Of a stretch of 64,000 bases of DNA, positions 30,713 to 42,647 are shown piece by piece (positions within the stretch are counted from its first letter, which is position 1; each line of letters begins with the position of its first letter). The translations under genes were made by a program, and so were the position numbers. Source of the stretch: Gonocerus acuteangulatus (Eukaryota; Arthropoda; Insecta; Hemiptera; Coreidae); assembly GCA_946811695.1 (NCBI GenBank), contig OX328125.1:105984876-106048875 (forward strand). The letters run 5' to 3'. Under the pieces are notes generated by a model, which saw only the letters and a list, made by a program, of their open reading frames with translations, did not search any database and was not told the DNA's origin.

Positions 30713-31616
30713 AAAACTCTTCAGATAGACCTGTGAAATTATTCATATATTCCGAGTAAGTCATTATTATATTATAAAATTATGACTTAATCTTGATATA
30801 ATTTGATCCACTATAGCGCAATAAAGGCAATATTGATTTTATTCATTTCATTTATAAGTCACGAATTTATAAGAGTTGTAAAAAAAAAAATTGTTCAACA
30901 AATTATTATTAATTTCTACACAAAAAAAAAACTTATTGGATTTTCGCATGATGTCTTTCGTCGTTGATTCATTTTTTTAAGAGAGAACTTCAGATTTATT
31001 ACAAAAAGATATAGACACTTAAACAATTGCATTTCAGAAGATAAATTTTATCTTGCTGCAATGAAATAAAAAAAAAAAAAATATCGATACAAGGTCTAGA
31101 ATTAGAAGGACACTAATGCAGCGATAAAAATGCATTCGATAAAATAATTGCCTTTAATATAACAATTTATTGTTTGAAATTGTGGGATTTGGTGGTTTTT
31201 GTTGAGATATGATTAGCTGATAAGATTTGGTAATGTAGTTTTTCATAGGTATTATAATTATTTTTAGTGGTAAAATAAAATTATAATATTTTTAATAAAA
31301 ATAATTTTTGCTCAATTTTCCTTTTTTATTGGGAAAAACATACAAACTTTTAGTATTCGAAAATGGGCTATTTTCACAAACCTGATGCAATTCTGATAGT
31401 TAATTAGTAAATTTGTATAACGTTGCTAGGCGGTCATGTATTTTTTGATAATTTTATTTAATTTAGTATTCCTGATAAAACCGCGTATTTTTCATTGACC
31501 TATTAGAAATTTAAAACTATTTTTCTACCAATTTATTTGAGTTAGTGTTAACTGTTCTGCATGCTCTGTTCTTTGTGTTGTTATAAACATCACATTTTTA
31601 TATAATAAAATTTTAT
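30713..31616. other. AT-rich spacer
   Basis: No gene or repeat recognised over about 900 bases. Confidence 0.4.
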
Positions 31617-31727
31617 ATACGAAGACAAGGTATAGTTGGGATTCGGCTAGGAGAAAAACGTCAGACTTTCAGGAAGAAATCTGTATTTTTGGACGTTTCG
31701 GCTGCACATTGGGAGCCTTCTTCAGCT
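31617..31727 (-). mobile_element. Hammerhead-like repeat, family H
   Basis: About 105 bases are nearly identical to 63594-63701. On the minus strand CTGAAGA is followed by AGGCT, a loop, AGCC, then GAAACGTCC. The core boxes CUGAAGA and GAAA, a GGCU/AGCC stem and a GUC-like cleavage site are present. An extra A lies before stem II. Confidence 0.6.
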
Positions 31728-32094
31728 AAAAAAATACAACTTATGAGTAAAAAAAAGTCCGTCGCGCAGGAGCTGCATAACTAAGCACTTTCCACAGAAT
31801 TTGGGTAGTGTAGACTGCTTTCCAGAACAATTTGCTTAAAATATCCTACATAAATAAAATAAAAACGTGAATAGTTCTCATTTTGTAATGAGTAACTGAT
31901 CAATTATTAATTTGCATCCAGAGTTATGTTTACACATGGTACCTACTACACTACGTAATAAATACAAAAATCCTCATATTATCGTATTTTGATCTAACGC
32001 AGGAACAGGATACAGTCACTCTAGTGGTAGGAAGCGCTCCTTGCGGCGGCTTTGTGAACCTACGTCTGCCGGCTTTTCTATTCAAATATATTAC
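31728..32094. other. No recognisable feature
   Basis: Short AT-rich spacer. Confidence 0.3.
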
Positions 32095-32576
32095 AAATTA
32101 AACCCCCGCTTTCCGATTGACTGATTCAGCTCATTTTTACAACACTTCTTTCTCATGAGTTACCCACGATGTATACCGCGTTTCGTTACAATACAGCAGA
32201 AATTACGACCGGTATGAGTATATTAGGAATTTGGGTCCGGAGTAACCCCCCCCCCTTCCAATGAACCGATTTAGTTTATTTTTACAACACATATTTACCT
32301 GTAGATTACCACTACGAATACCGAGTTTCGTCGAAATATACCAAAAATCACGGCTGGTAGTGGCGAATTGGTATTGTGGGTCCAGGGTAAACCCCCCCTT
32401 CTAATGAACCGATTTAGTTCATTTTTATATCTCATTTTTCTCTCTATATTACCACTAAGAATACCAAGTTTCGTTGAAATATAACAAATATTACGGCTGA
32501 CATAGTCAAATAAGTGTTTTGGGTTCGGGGTAAACCCCCCCTTCCGGTGGACCGACTTTGGTGGTCCGAACTCGTT
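32095..32576. repeat. 143-bp tandem array, about 3.4 copies
   Basis: GTAACCCCCCC...TTCCAATGAACCGATTTAG starts near 32101, 32245, 32389 and 32532. Each unit also has a CCAAGTTTCGT-type block. The organisation (CCAAGTTT, then TATATATA) is like family O but the sequence differs. Confidence 0.85.
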
Positions 32577-32654
32577 CAATCGTTTGCTAATTGAATGCTA
32601 TATACCAAGTTTCGTGACGAAAAAACAAAAACTCTGGCCGCTATCGTGTTAACA

Positions 32655-32656
<2 letters not shown>

Positions 32657-32686
<30 letters not shown>
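32657..32686. repeat. (TA)n microsatellite
   Basis: Follows GTGTTAACAGACA and terminates the 143-bp array element. Confidence 0.9.
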
Positions 32687-32689
<3 letters not shown>

Positions 32690-32990
32690 TTTAACGGGGG
32701 TCATTTTCGGTGTCTACTAGGTAGGATCGATAAAGATTTGAAGAAATTTTTCAAAAATTCCGTCATGAGTCCAACCTCAATAGCTACTTTCCTTCGGAGG
32801 AAAGTGCTAAAATATATATACAACTTGTAAGTAAAAAACAGGCAGAAATGAGCGTAGTATATACATCAAGACAATAAATTTTAACCAATCTTATTTTTAA
32901 ACAATGAAAAATAAAAATTTTTCTATAACTCTTTCCTGCTAAAATTTCCCCAAATCAATTACAATTAACGTTTTTAGGAAATTCGCATAT

Positions 32991-33250
32991 TATGTCGTCG
33001 ATACAAATGCAAAGTATCGAATATGAAAAAACGCATTTTTCATTTTCAATCTTTACTGATTGCTGTTGGACCGATGTTCGGCAAACTCTCGAATTTAAGT
33101 TTACTCTGTGAAAGGGGAATGCAACCACTGTCAAATGGTCGAATCTGCAGACTATTTCACTGTCCAAAAGCAAAGTAATGAATAGAAGTTGTTTCACTCT
33201 GGAAAGTGGTGATTTTCACATTTGATACTTTGCATTTGTACCGACGATAT
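32991..33250 (+). mobile_element. MITE, family Q
   Basis: Ends GTCGATACAAATGCAAAGTA and the complement of ATACTTTGCATTTGTACCGAC. The inside has TTTCACTCTGGAAAGTGGTG. About 260 bases, non-coding. Confidence 0.8.
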
Positions 33251-35144
33251 AGTGGTTTGCAACAATATCTTCAATTCTGCAAAATTCACAATTTTCTTCA
33301 GTTAATTTCTCGAATTCTGTGTCATATATTTTTAGTTTAGACTCTGTTGACATTATGGGTTGTTAATGTTAAGCTTTGTTTCAAGTGTGCGCAATTTTTT
33401 TACGAGCATCTGGCCTAGTTATGAATTTGTACCAAAAATGTAACAAAATGCACAGATACGTTTTTTTTTCCTTTAATTTTTATTATTTTTGTGCATCGGC
33501 TGTCGTAGCCATCAGCAGATACATAGTAACGCCATTATGCGTCTTTGATTGATGCCCAAAGGGCGAAATTCCCCTCTAAAAAAATTGAGTTGTTTGACAT
33601 TATGTATGTTTATGTTTCATTAATAGAATTAAATTGTTTTATCTATTTTTTACAGCATTTTCTCTGGTTAAATTGTATTAATTTTAAAGATTATAAAGCT
33701 AACATTGAAAGCAGTCGTGCTTAAAAATACGGGCTAAGTATCAAACTAAGATAAGATAAGAGCAATAATCTTGCGATTATAAAATATATTTTTCTTCAAC
33801 CATGGATGAGGTAAAATATTCAAGAATATTTATATATAGAACTAATTAATTACCTCGGTTAATTTAACCGCTCCCACCTGTTTTGGTAATATTGAGATGA
33901 AGAGTAGCCCGTGAAAAGGAGGCGTAAGTTGGACTAACACACTTTCTCCTTTACTTCTAACCCTGTTTTCTGCACTTTTTCTTTCGTTTCGGTTTTACGT
34001 TTAGAGGAGCTCTTTTCAACTGGAACACTTCTCGAATTGACAGTAACAACCTGGATACATCTGTAATATTAAGCTACCGCCTAGAGGCAAACCAGGAAAA
34101 AAAAAATTTAATTTCTGGAGTTAATTTTTACTGAATTTTATCATTGAATGGCAAAAGAATGAAATCCTATTAGCTTGTTCTATATAAAAATTGTTTAAAG
34201 CTGAAATTATATTTTTTTTCTACTCTTGCAAGGTTATTCCAATTTTTTTGTAAAATTATTTGATGGTTCTTACAGCACATTTATTTGAGTTTGTTGCAGC
34301 GTGCTCGTAAAGACGAACTATAATTTTAAAACAATTAAATAAGGGAAAACCTGTCATATTGAATACCAAATTTGAAGAAAGATTATAAAAATGGCTTAAG
34401 TTGTCAGAATATAGTATTACAATTTCATTTGTCATTTCTTCTGCGTCTGTGTTGAAATTATAATTTTTATAGCATACTTTTGTTTGTATTTTCTAGTGTG
34501 TCTTAGTCTAAGGAATTATTAGTATATTGAAACTAGGGTAAACCATTTTTAAGAGCAATTTTAGCAACAAAAAAAAAAAAATATTTAAAAGGATACAGAC
34601 CTTTGCTTATATCGCATAAAAATTAAAGAAAATTTTAGTATATTACATCAGCCGTTCCGCGATGGAAGGATGTGTCATATTTGCAAAGGTGTCTCTTATG
34701 AGGGAGACTCCGAAAAACCTCTGGATAATTTCCAAAATGTATTTTCAGAACAAGTTATTCTCCGATTTTTATAAAAGAACATTTCACCTGCTTCAGTACA
34801 GACTTGGCACTAGAAGAGGAGTGATCTAATCTTTAGATCACTGGAGAAAGTTAAAAAAAAACAACAACCGCTTTAGCTCTATTTGATTATAATGTACAAG
34901 GTAGGGATGGAAATATTCCTAATTCAGTAGATGTTTTACAATATTAATTCTTGTTCGTCAAAGGTGACTAACAACGCTCGAATCGACACGTAGAGTAACT
35001 TGGGCATTCCTTTGCCTTTTTTTTGTTCACCTTCTTCTGGAAAATGTGATAATCAGCAAACATATATTACTTTGAGACCAAAATATTGGGCCAAATATTG
35101 AGCCATTTGAGACTAAAATATTCTTCAAATCTTCATCGAACCTG

Positions 35145-35147
<3 letters not shown>
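33251..35147. other. AT-rich spacer, nothing recognised
   Basis: Almost 1.9 kb without a convincing frame, RNA or repeat match. The patch at 33890-34080 is less AT-rich but has no motif that I can name. Confidence 0.4.

Positions 35148-35210
<63 letters not shown>
35148..35210. repeat. (TA)n microsatellite
   Basis: About 31 TA units followed by a short TG run. Confidence 0.95.
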
Positions 35211-35213
<3 letters not shown>

Positions 35214-35359
35214 TGTGTGTGTGTTATGCTTTTTGAGTATCTAATTAGAATAATTTGTTGTAAAAATAAAGTAAAATGTTCCATTAGGAAAAAGGCATAC
35301 CTTGGATCCAAAATACCAGTTTGTCCATACGTGCCGTTATTTTTGCTATAAACTCATTT

Positions 35360-35515
35360 ACTATACACCGTTCATAAATAATCTTTTACTTCGCTCTACA
35401 TGTTTTGTTGAAGCGTCTTCAGGACAAATCGAAGAACTGATTTACAGCCTAAGGATTCGAGAACCTTCTGCAGGCAGGTCCACGTCAAGACTGACATGAC
35501 CAATCAATTTCCCAG
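35360..35515 (-). mobile_element. Hammerhead-like repeat, family G (degraded)
   Basis: The minus strand starts GTCTTGACGTGGACCTGCC, then GAAGGTTCTC, CTGAAGA and AACATGTAGAGCG. GAAA has become AAAA and stem II is lost, so it is an inactive copy. Confidence 0.6.
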
Positions 35516-35606
35516 AAAGTTCTCAAAGCCTGAGGCAGTTATTTGTGATTTCAGTTCTCATAAAGATGGAACAAGAAGACGTTATTAAGAGTTTTGTCCT
35601 TCTGCA

Positions 35607-35884
35607 CATGGGCGTATATAGAAAATAATTTCGGAGGGGGCTGGAAAAATCTCGGGGGGGGGCTGAGACAATTTCCGGGGTATGGAATACTAACAATTTA
35701 GATTTTACAACGAAGAGTTTTAGTCAACTTAAACGCTAATACACCCAAAAAAGAATATGTTTTATGAACTAAATGATCTTATTTAATTTATTTTTAATGG
35801 TTTTATGAAATTTTTACCGATCATATCAAAATTTCGGGGGGGGGGGGGGCTGCAGCCCCCTCAGCCCCCTTATATATGCCCATG
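35607..35884. mobile_element. Complete hAT-type MITE, family K, 278 bp
   Basis: The ends CATGGGCGTATATA and (complement of right) CATGGGCATATATA are inverted repeats. A perfect 8-bp target duplication, CTTCTGCA, lies at 35599-35606 and 35885-35892. The ends carry G-rich/C-rich runs that can pair. The inside, GGTATGGAATACTAACAAT and AAACGCTAATACACCC, matches the 135-bp satellite unit and its right flank. No coding capacity. Confidence 0.85.
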
Positions 35885-35892
35885 CTTCTGCA

Positions 35893-36584
35893 ACATACAA
35901 ATACACAGTTAAATCGTAGTTTGTGCAGTTGCCAATTTTCGTTAATTGCGTTCAAGTAGTAGAGAAAACGACTCAGACCAACATAAAAATCATGAAAATT
36001 ATTGCAGCAATTAATCGATTTATAGTATTTACTATTTTAATTTATCGATTTTCACCAATAATTGTCAGGCAATGAGTTTTATTGTTACCCTTGATCAATG
36101 ACTGGTCAAATATGTTTTACTCGTTGTACTCAATCAATTGGTAATAAAGTGAAATTTTATTAAAAAAAAACAACAAAAACTCAAGAGCTTGTAGATATGA
36201 GAAGTAAACATCCCTAGGACGAATGACGTACATACCCTGAAGGATAAGCTAGCTTTAGAACTCTAGACAAAGAAGACGGAACATTCTCAGCTAGCCTTCC
36301 AAAGAATGAGTCATTCGGAGCTGGTGGCCCTGAGATTCTAGATTGCCTCTTCTAGTTCCATATCTATATATCAATAGTTTTATTTTATCTGGGTTTTTAT
36401 GTACTATTTATATTAAATGATATAGATAGCTAAAACTCCAAGTTGTCTCCTAGATGGACTCAAATAAGTCCTAACAACGTCCCACGTTTGTTTCCTTGTT
36501 TTGTCTCAAGGTGTGAGTATTAATGTTGGCCTTGGTATTTGCCTAATAGAGTAGTTTTTAGAGTTCAGTTTTATTAGTACATAG
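35893..36584. other. Unassigned region
   Basis: A short coding-like stretch at about 36220-36350 (DVHTLKDKLALEL, stop, TKKTEHSQLAFQRMSHSEL) is broken by a stop and has no recognised family. Nothing else is seen. Confidence 0.3.
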
Positions 36585-36720
36585 CTGTTACCCAGTGTAC
36601 CATGCTACACCTACTTTCTGCCTATGACTCTCCCCGTATCAAGATCTACCTGTACACCCAGTTACGTCAAAATCGGTCGAACGGTGTGAATTTGGTTTAT
36701 ATCTGTCAAGTAATTCATAA
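36585..36720 (+). mobile_element. Family O repeat, 5' part
   Basis: Begins TAGCTGTTACCCAGTGTACC then CTACACCTACTTTCTGC and a CCCGTATCAAGATCTACC unit. It appears interrupted by about 330 bases of other DNA before the 3' part resumes at 37058. Confidence 0.65.
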
Positions 36721-37057
36721 ATCAGCCGCCAAAGGCCAGCAACAAAGCAATTCATGAACCAGCCGACAGAGTCCAGCACCACAGCCTGCGAGTAGATAGC
36801 TCTTATCAAAGAAAGGCCAGCGCTCCTTAGTTAGACAGTGACTGTTGATATAAAATTGAAATAAACTGCATTACATGATTATATAATGATGTAAAGTCAT
36901 CAATGAGTTAGAGTTATTCTAATTATCAAGAACATAAACAAATAAATTAGAGACATTATTCAAAATGGCCGTCAGAATCTGAATGGTTCAGAGTTGCCAA
37001 TTTTTCTTTAACAAAACTTTTGACCAAATTTTGGAATTTGACTGTTTTGACCTAGCC
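36721..37057. other. Insert within family O
   Basis: Contains two related units (AATTCATAAATCAGCCGCC and AATTCATGAACCAGCCGAC) and AATAAAC. It could be a solo-LTR-like or other insertion, but the ends are not defined. Confidence 0.3.
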
Positions 37058-37225
37058 AAGGAGATTTCCCGTATCAAGGCCTACCTGGGTGCCAAGTTCG
37101 GCCAAAATCAGTCAATCGGTGTAGATTTGTATAAGGTGTAGATTTGTAACAAAATGACAAACGGACAAACAGACTAACGGATAAACAGACAAACAGACAG
37201 ACACATGATTTTTATATATATAGAA
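37058..37225 (+). mobile_element. Family O repeat, 3' part
   Basis: TTTCCCGTATCAAGGCCTACC, then CGGTGTAGATTTGTAT, AACAGACAAACAGACAGACA and TTTTTATATATATAGA. Confidence 0.65.
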
Positions 37226-37338
37226 AAGAAGTATAATTTAAAGAGAAAATTATGATAAGATTCTATGACACTTTAAAGTGAAACTTGACTTTTGTGACTT
37301 GCGTTATTCAAATCAAAGTCTAGACGACATACAATAAT

Positions 37339-37597
37339 ATAGTCGATACAAATGCAAACTATCGAATGTGAAAAAACGCATCTTTTATGGTCAATCTTTA
37401 CTAATTTCTGCTGGACTTATGTACGGCAAATCTTGAATCTTAGATCACTCCATGAAAGGGAAAGTATTCCACTATCAAAAGGTCAAATCTGCCGAATATT
37501 TGACTGTCCAAAAAAAAAGTTATGAATAAATGCTTTTCCACTCTGGAAAGTGGTGATTTTCGCATTCGATACTTTGCATTTGTAACGACGATATCTA
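37339..37597 (+). mobile_element. MITE, family Q
   Basis: Inverted ends TCGATACAAATGCAAACTAT and ATACTTTGCATTTGTAACGA. Very similar to 32991-33250. Confidence 0.8.
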
Positions 37598-37959
37598 TAC
37601 ATAAATACTTTTATTTGAACTATTTTACTTATATATAAAATAAAAATAATAGCCTAAAGTGTTATTTATCTCTCATGCTATGTTGTATCGCATGATCCAC
37701 CAATATATGCACATTTAATTTTGACACGGTAAAGATATTAGATAAAGAGAAAAAACCCATAAAAAGAAAAATTAAGGAAAATATACACATAATTAAAAAT
37801 AGGAAAAAGGCCGTCAACAAAAAAACAGATAGTTAATACCTGGATAAAATATTTTTTAATTTAATAAACAAGACGACTTAAAAATTTTATAAAATGACAA
37901 AAACTTCTTTTGGAAAATCGACATTTACGCTAAAACTATCGATTTTAAACAGCTGATAC
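37598..37959. other. AT-rich spacer
   Basis: Nothing recognised. Confidence 0.3.
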
Positions 37960-38170
37960 CCAGTAGACATGATTGATCTTATCAGTCCAGACGTGGCCCT
38001 ACCTGCGGAAGGTTCTCTAATAGATAGGCTGTAACAATATTTTATTTTATTTAGATTAAGTGCTCCTGAAGAGGCGTCACAGTGACGTGAAACATGTAGA
38101 GCCTAATAAAAGAGTACAGAAGAAAGTAAGTGTGTTTTTATAAAATTGACCTTCTGCCACAGACGAATAT
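37960..38170 (+). mobile_element. Hammerhead-like repeat, family G, best copy
   Basis: Runs from CAGTCCAGACGTGGCCCTACC through GAAGGTTCTC to the ribozyme-like motif, then AATAAAAGAGTAC and a tail ending near TTGACCTTCTGCCAC. No coding capacity. The layout (short element with a hammerhead motif near the 3' part) resembles terminal repeats of Penelope-like elements and hammerhead-bearing SINEs. Confidence 0.65.
38058..38106 (+). ncRNA. Hammerhead-ribozyme-like motif
   Basis: Core CUGAAGA lies at 38066-38072 and GAAA at 38089-38092. Stem I pairs GCUC (38062-38065) with GAGC (38099-38102). Stem II pairs GCGUCA with UGACGU (one G·U) over a tiny loop. Stem III is the self-complementary ACAUGU, and A at 38098 would be the cleaved base. 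Position 7 of CUGANGA is known to vary, so CUGAAGA is acceptable. The oddity is one extra G (38073) between core and stem II. The very short palindromic stem III would favour activity as a dimer. Activity is untested. Confidence 0.45.
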
Positions 38171-38479
38171 ATTATTAAGATTGTATATTTTAGTTTAAAA
38201 GAAAATATATTTTCACTATTATCAGTTAAAACAAAATTCTTAAACACTCCTCAAAATAGAATTTATGGTTTGAATAAATTAATATCTTATTTATGAGGGA
38301 CGAATATATTGAATTAAGAGATAATCTACCTAAACAAAGAGATATTGGATTAAGAAAATTATGTATGAGCATTTTTTGCTTCCATTCTGAGCAAAATAGT
38401 GCTGAAGTCTACAATTGGGAAGAAATTGTAGTCTTGGCAGTTTTACTGAGTGGGCTGCTGGACATGGAGTTGTTGAGTC

Positions 38480-38482
<3 letters not shown>

Positions 38483-38516
<34 letters not shown>
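38483..38516. repeat. Poly-A, 34 bases
   Basis: Uninterrupted A run, possibly the tail of a retrotransposed sequence. The body upstream was not identified. Confidence 0.95.
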
Positions 38517-38517
<1 letters not shown>

Positions 38518-38870
38518 AATGAAACCTTTATATATTAACAGAAAATATATGTCGAGCTTGTGTTTCAGGTTTTTATCAGCTATTCAGTCAGCGTTTTTTT
38601 TTTTTGTTTTTTTTTCTTTAATCTTTCGGACTTTAGTCCTTTTCCTAGCTGTTGGATGCGTGGGCGAGCTGTGCCTCAAAGAACCGACCAAAGTAGGTTT
38701 CGGACGAGTTGTCAGAGAGTGGGGGTTGAGAGAAAGCGGGCGAAAGTAAGCCAAAATCTGCCCAAGATCACCGGGTCATAGTGAAAGTATGGCCCACCGC
38801 CCAAAATGAGGTCTGCCTTTGTACTACTCAGCAACCAGTAGGAATGTTGTATTTCATTGTATGTACACTG

Positions 38871-39306
38871 CAGTGTATATGGGCATTATTCGAATAAATT
38901 ATTATTCGAATGATCATTCGAATAAATTTTTAGTGAATGATGAATAATTCACTGAATTATCTTATTCACGCAGTACATCATGAATTAGTCACAGAATTAT
39001 TCGTTATTCATCATTCATTATTCATCATTCGTTATTATTTATTTCTAGTTGGTCTACTGATTAATCCTACTCAAACACACATGTATATACATATTTCCGG
39101 CTCCCAACATCATATTAAATCTATCATTATTCACTAAAACATGTTTATTCTGAATGATCATTCGAATAATTTGTGAATAAAACATAAACTTCATTCACAG
39201 AATAACTAATGATGAATAAAAGTAATTATTCTTCATTCATGAATGAAATAATTCAATTATTCTTTAATGATTATTCATCATTCTGAATAATTTTTGCCCA
39301 ACACTG
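38871..39306. mobile_element. hAT-type MITE, 436 bp
   Basis: Right tip complement is CAGTGTTGGGCAAAAATTATT, nearly the same as the left tip of the 12190 element. The left tip begins CAGTGTATATGGGCATTATTC. The flanks GTACACTG (38863-38870) and ATACACTG (39307-39314) agree at 7 of 8 bases, so they are a likely target duplication. The inside is ATTATTCGAATAA-type palindromes. Confidence 0.7.
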
Positions 39307-39361
39307 ATACACTGCATATGAGGAAAATAAATTATATTTTGTTTACTTTATGCTTTAACAT

Positions 39362-39607
39362 TCACTGCTGCAGGTTTTTTATATTTTTTTTCTTTTGTAA
39401 TAAGTAAGTTTGCATATTTAATAATAATAACACACAAATCTTTACAACGGAAGTAAAGGAGACCATGTCCATTTTTATATTAAATTGAGTTAACAACATG
39501 TCCTTAATGTGGATTTTTCGATCCATATAATGGTATAGGGCACTATCTACTGTTGCCATAAATAACGAAGATAAAACAGTGAGAAATAAAATCATGCCCG
39601 TTTTCAT
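39362..39607 (-). CDS. Hypothetical small protein with leader-like N-terminus (doubtful)
   Basis: A real ATG opens an 81-codon frame on the minus strand. The first 23 residues (MKTGMILFLTVLSSLFMATV, then DSA) have the basic, hydrophobic and small-residue layout of a signal peptide. The rest (YHYMDRKIHIKDMLL, then a second hydrophobic patch) is unknown. It starts immediately beside the 73-bp array. AT-rich DNA can mimic this pattern, and no exon partners or family were found. Confidence 0.2.
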   Translation of the reverse strand: MKTGMILFLTVLSSLFMATVDSALYHYMDRKIHIKDMLLTQFNIKMDMVSFTSVVKICVLLLLNMQTYLLQKKKNIKNLQQ

Positions 39608-39616
39608 TAAAGGTAA

Positions 39617-40557
39617 AATACACCATGTGGAGGACTTGGTTTTGTTTGACTATGATCAATACTTACAATTACCTATCAATGCCAATAAGAATACACCATG
39701 TGGAGGACTTGGTTTTGTTTGACTATGATCAATACTTACAATTACCTATCAATGCCAATAAGAATACACCATGTGGAGGACTTGGTTTTGCTTGACTATG
39801 ATCAATACTTACAATTACCTATCAATGCCAATAACAATACACCATGTGGAGGACTTGGTTTTGTTTGACTATGATCAATACTTACAATTACCTATCAATG
39901 CCAATAACAATACACCATGTGGAGGACTTGGTTTTGTTTGACTATGATCAATACTTACAATTACCTATCAATGCCAATAACAATACACCATGTGGAGGAC
40001 TTGGTTTTGTTTGACTATGATCAATACTTACAATTACCTATCAATGCCAATAACAATACACCATGTGGAGGACTTGGTTTTGTTTCACTATGATCAATAC
40101 TTACAATTACCTATCAATGCCAATAACAATACACCATGTGGAGGACTTGGTTTTGTTTCACTATGATCAATACTTACAATTACCTATCAATGCCAATAAC
40201 AATACACCATGTGGGGGACTTGGTTTTGTTTCACTATGATCAATACTTACAATTACCTATCAATGCCAATAACAATACACCATGTGGAGGACTTGGTTTT
40301 GTTTCACTATGATCAATACTTACAATTACCTATCAATGCCAATAACAATACACCATGTGGAGGACTTGGTTTTGTTTCACTATGATCAATACTTACAATT
40401 ACCTAGCAATGCCAATAACAATACACCATGTGGAGGACTTGGTTTTGTTTCACTATGATCAATACTTACAATTACCTATCAATGCCAATAACAATACACC
40501 ATGTGGAGGACTTGGTTTTGTTTCACTATGATCAATACTTACAATTACCTAGCAATG
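39617..40557. repeat. 73-bp minisatellite, about 13 copies
   Basis: The unit begins AATACACCATGTGGAGG and contains CTATGATCAATACTTAC, with an exact 73-base step. Early units have GTTTGACT and later ones GTTTCACT, showing block-wise copying. Unrelated to the other 73-bp array at 14.4 kb. Confidence 0.97.
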
Positions 40558-40907
40558 TGAAATATTTTCTTTGTACTGTTTCTATAATTAACGAAGAAAC
40601 CAATTTTATTACAATTGTAGTTAGTTGGCTGGTGACCAAATTTTAATAATTCAAAGTTATGGAAAATCGGCTCTCTTGAACAATTACAAATATACGACAC
40701 GGTGTCCTTTACCTCCGGGGTACAGAAATATACTTTCAGATTCGTGGTACTTACATAATAACATAATTAGGTCTTGTAATTTAGGCATAAAAAAAATAAT
40801 TTGCGTATAAGGTAAATAAAAAATAATTATTTTATTTTATAGTTTGGTTTAATGATGAACTGGACTAATGTTCAAGATGATCATATTTCGTAATAAATAT
40901 ATTTTCT
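40558..40907. other. No recognisable feature
   Basis: The frame at 40625-40810 lacks support. Confidence 0.3.
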
Positions 40908-41112
40908 TGTGGCGCCGTCGTTTGAGGGTCGGATTTTGGACCACGGACCATCCCTAGGCTCTCCCACCCTAATGGATACCTGCAAAGGAAAATAACACGC
41001 AGCCACATAGTACTGACCAGGCTATCTCTCTTCTTAGCTGTATAGGGAAATATTCAGACATTTAGTATCTGACAGTCTGGGCGGTTTTGGCGTTTTACAG
41101 GACTGATTTTAT
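40908..41112 (+). mobile_element. SINE family A, diverged copy
   Basis: CGTCGTTTGAGGGTCGG, ACCATCCCTAGGCTC, GATACCTGCAAAGG and finally ACAGGACTGATTTTAT match family A. The tRNA head is lost. Confidence 0.65.
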
Positions 41113-41371
41113 CTTATAGCATATCATTAAATTCAAGATTACATTCTTTGAAAATAGTAGCATGATACCAGCCTGTGTGAAACACCTTTGGTGAATAACA
41201 GCCTTGTAATATTAATTTTCAAGACCCTAAGGGCTTTAATAATAGTATCTTATCAACCTGTTCCATTTTATAAATCAGTATGATTATTGTAATTTTGTGT
41301 ATAAATGTAATTGTTTAAGAGTTTTGGTTGAAGAATTAACCTTCAAATAGTGTTTAACATCAAAGGATATA

Positions 41372-41400
41372 CAGGGTGTCCCAGTATATGTGTCCACCCC
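41372..41400 (+). mobile_element. Mariner/foldback-type terminal repeat
   Basis: CAGGGTGTCCCAGTATATG after a TA dinucleotide is the same kind of tip as the foldback element at 45942. No opposite end was found in the next 1.3 kb, so only one terminus is supported. Confidence 0.5.
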
Positions 41401-42647
41401 CTTTTCCTCCTAGAGTTGTTGGAATTTTGATATGAAACTTGGTAGGTCATAGTTATGTTGCATGAGGCTTCTTTTGAAGGTTTAGTTGTCTTTGTAACAT
41501 TCTCCATTTTTTCTCCAGCGCATCTAACTCTTGATTTTCCAATGGCAGCAGGTATTTTTTTATGACGAATTCTGATAGAAAATTTAATTTTAAGACTAAT
41601 TTATTCCGAGACATCTTTTGATCCGACGCACCGTTTGCGCGTAAAACGCAAAAAAACTGAAACATATCGCCATTTTGAAGACAAATTCCTATTTATCACT
41701 GAAATCAAGCCTTGTACGTAAAAACACTTCGATACAAGCGTTGTAGCCTATTAATTTTCCTTTCAGAAGATACCAAGATCAAAGTTGTAGATTGAATATT
41801 TAACGGGACATATGTTATTAAATAACAGTATAATAAATCACTAATAACATGAAAAAGTAATTGGTGAACCTAAAGTAAATAATACCCGAACATAATTATT
41901 AATTGTTGGTTTGCAATTAAACTAGACGAATGAGGTCTTCATATAAAAATAAAATTGGCACGCAAATTAAATTATTTTTTTTCTGAAATAATGGCACAAA
42001 AATCTTCAGAATATTGTACGACCGATGGAAGTATATGAATTAAAGTAATTTTAAGTCTGTCCATATGTCCATCCTATGTTTGAACCCTGTGGGTGGACTA
42101 CACCCACGACATGGCTTGACTGACGTAAAAGAAGGCTAAATTTGGGATGCTAATCAGCTGTAAGAGAGTTCAATGATTCTATAAATTAAAAATACCTTCG
42201 ATCATGTTAAAATTCGATTAGAGATCTCTTACATAGGACCAAACATGCGAAAAATACTCTCAGGTAGAAATAAATAAATAAAAAAAAAAAAATAATAACA
42301 GACAATTTTAAGCCGACGACATAATCGTGGAGTGGCAGTATTCGGAATGTAAGGCGAAAGGAAGTCGTGCTTACTAGACTACGTATTGGACATTCACACT
42401 TGAAACATTCATATTTAATGACAAAATAGGACAAACCGAATTGTTCACTTTGCAATGTTCGACTAGCAATCAAACACATACTTGCTGCCGAGAAAGAGAA
42501 AACATTGACAAACCAAATGATTTACACGAATTGCTCACACAGGACAGTACACACATCGATAATATACTGAAATATCTAAAACTTAAAAATAAATTTCAAC
42601 TTTTTTAATACGCTATAATTTAATTAACATGAAAATTTCTATATATT
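41401..42647. other. Unassigned, partly inside the 41372 element
   Basis: Frames at 41453-41665 and 42207-42479 on the minus strand show no motifs. No other match was found. Confidence 0.35.
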
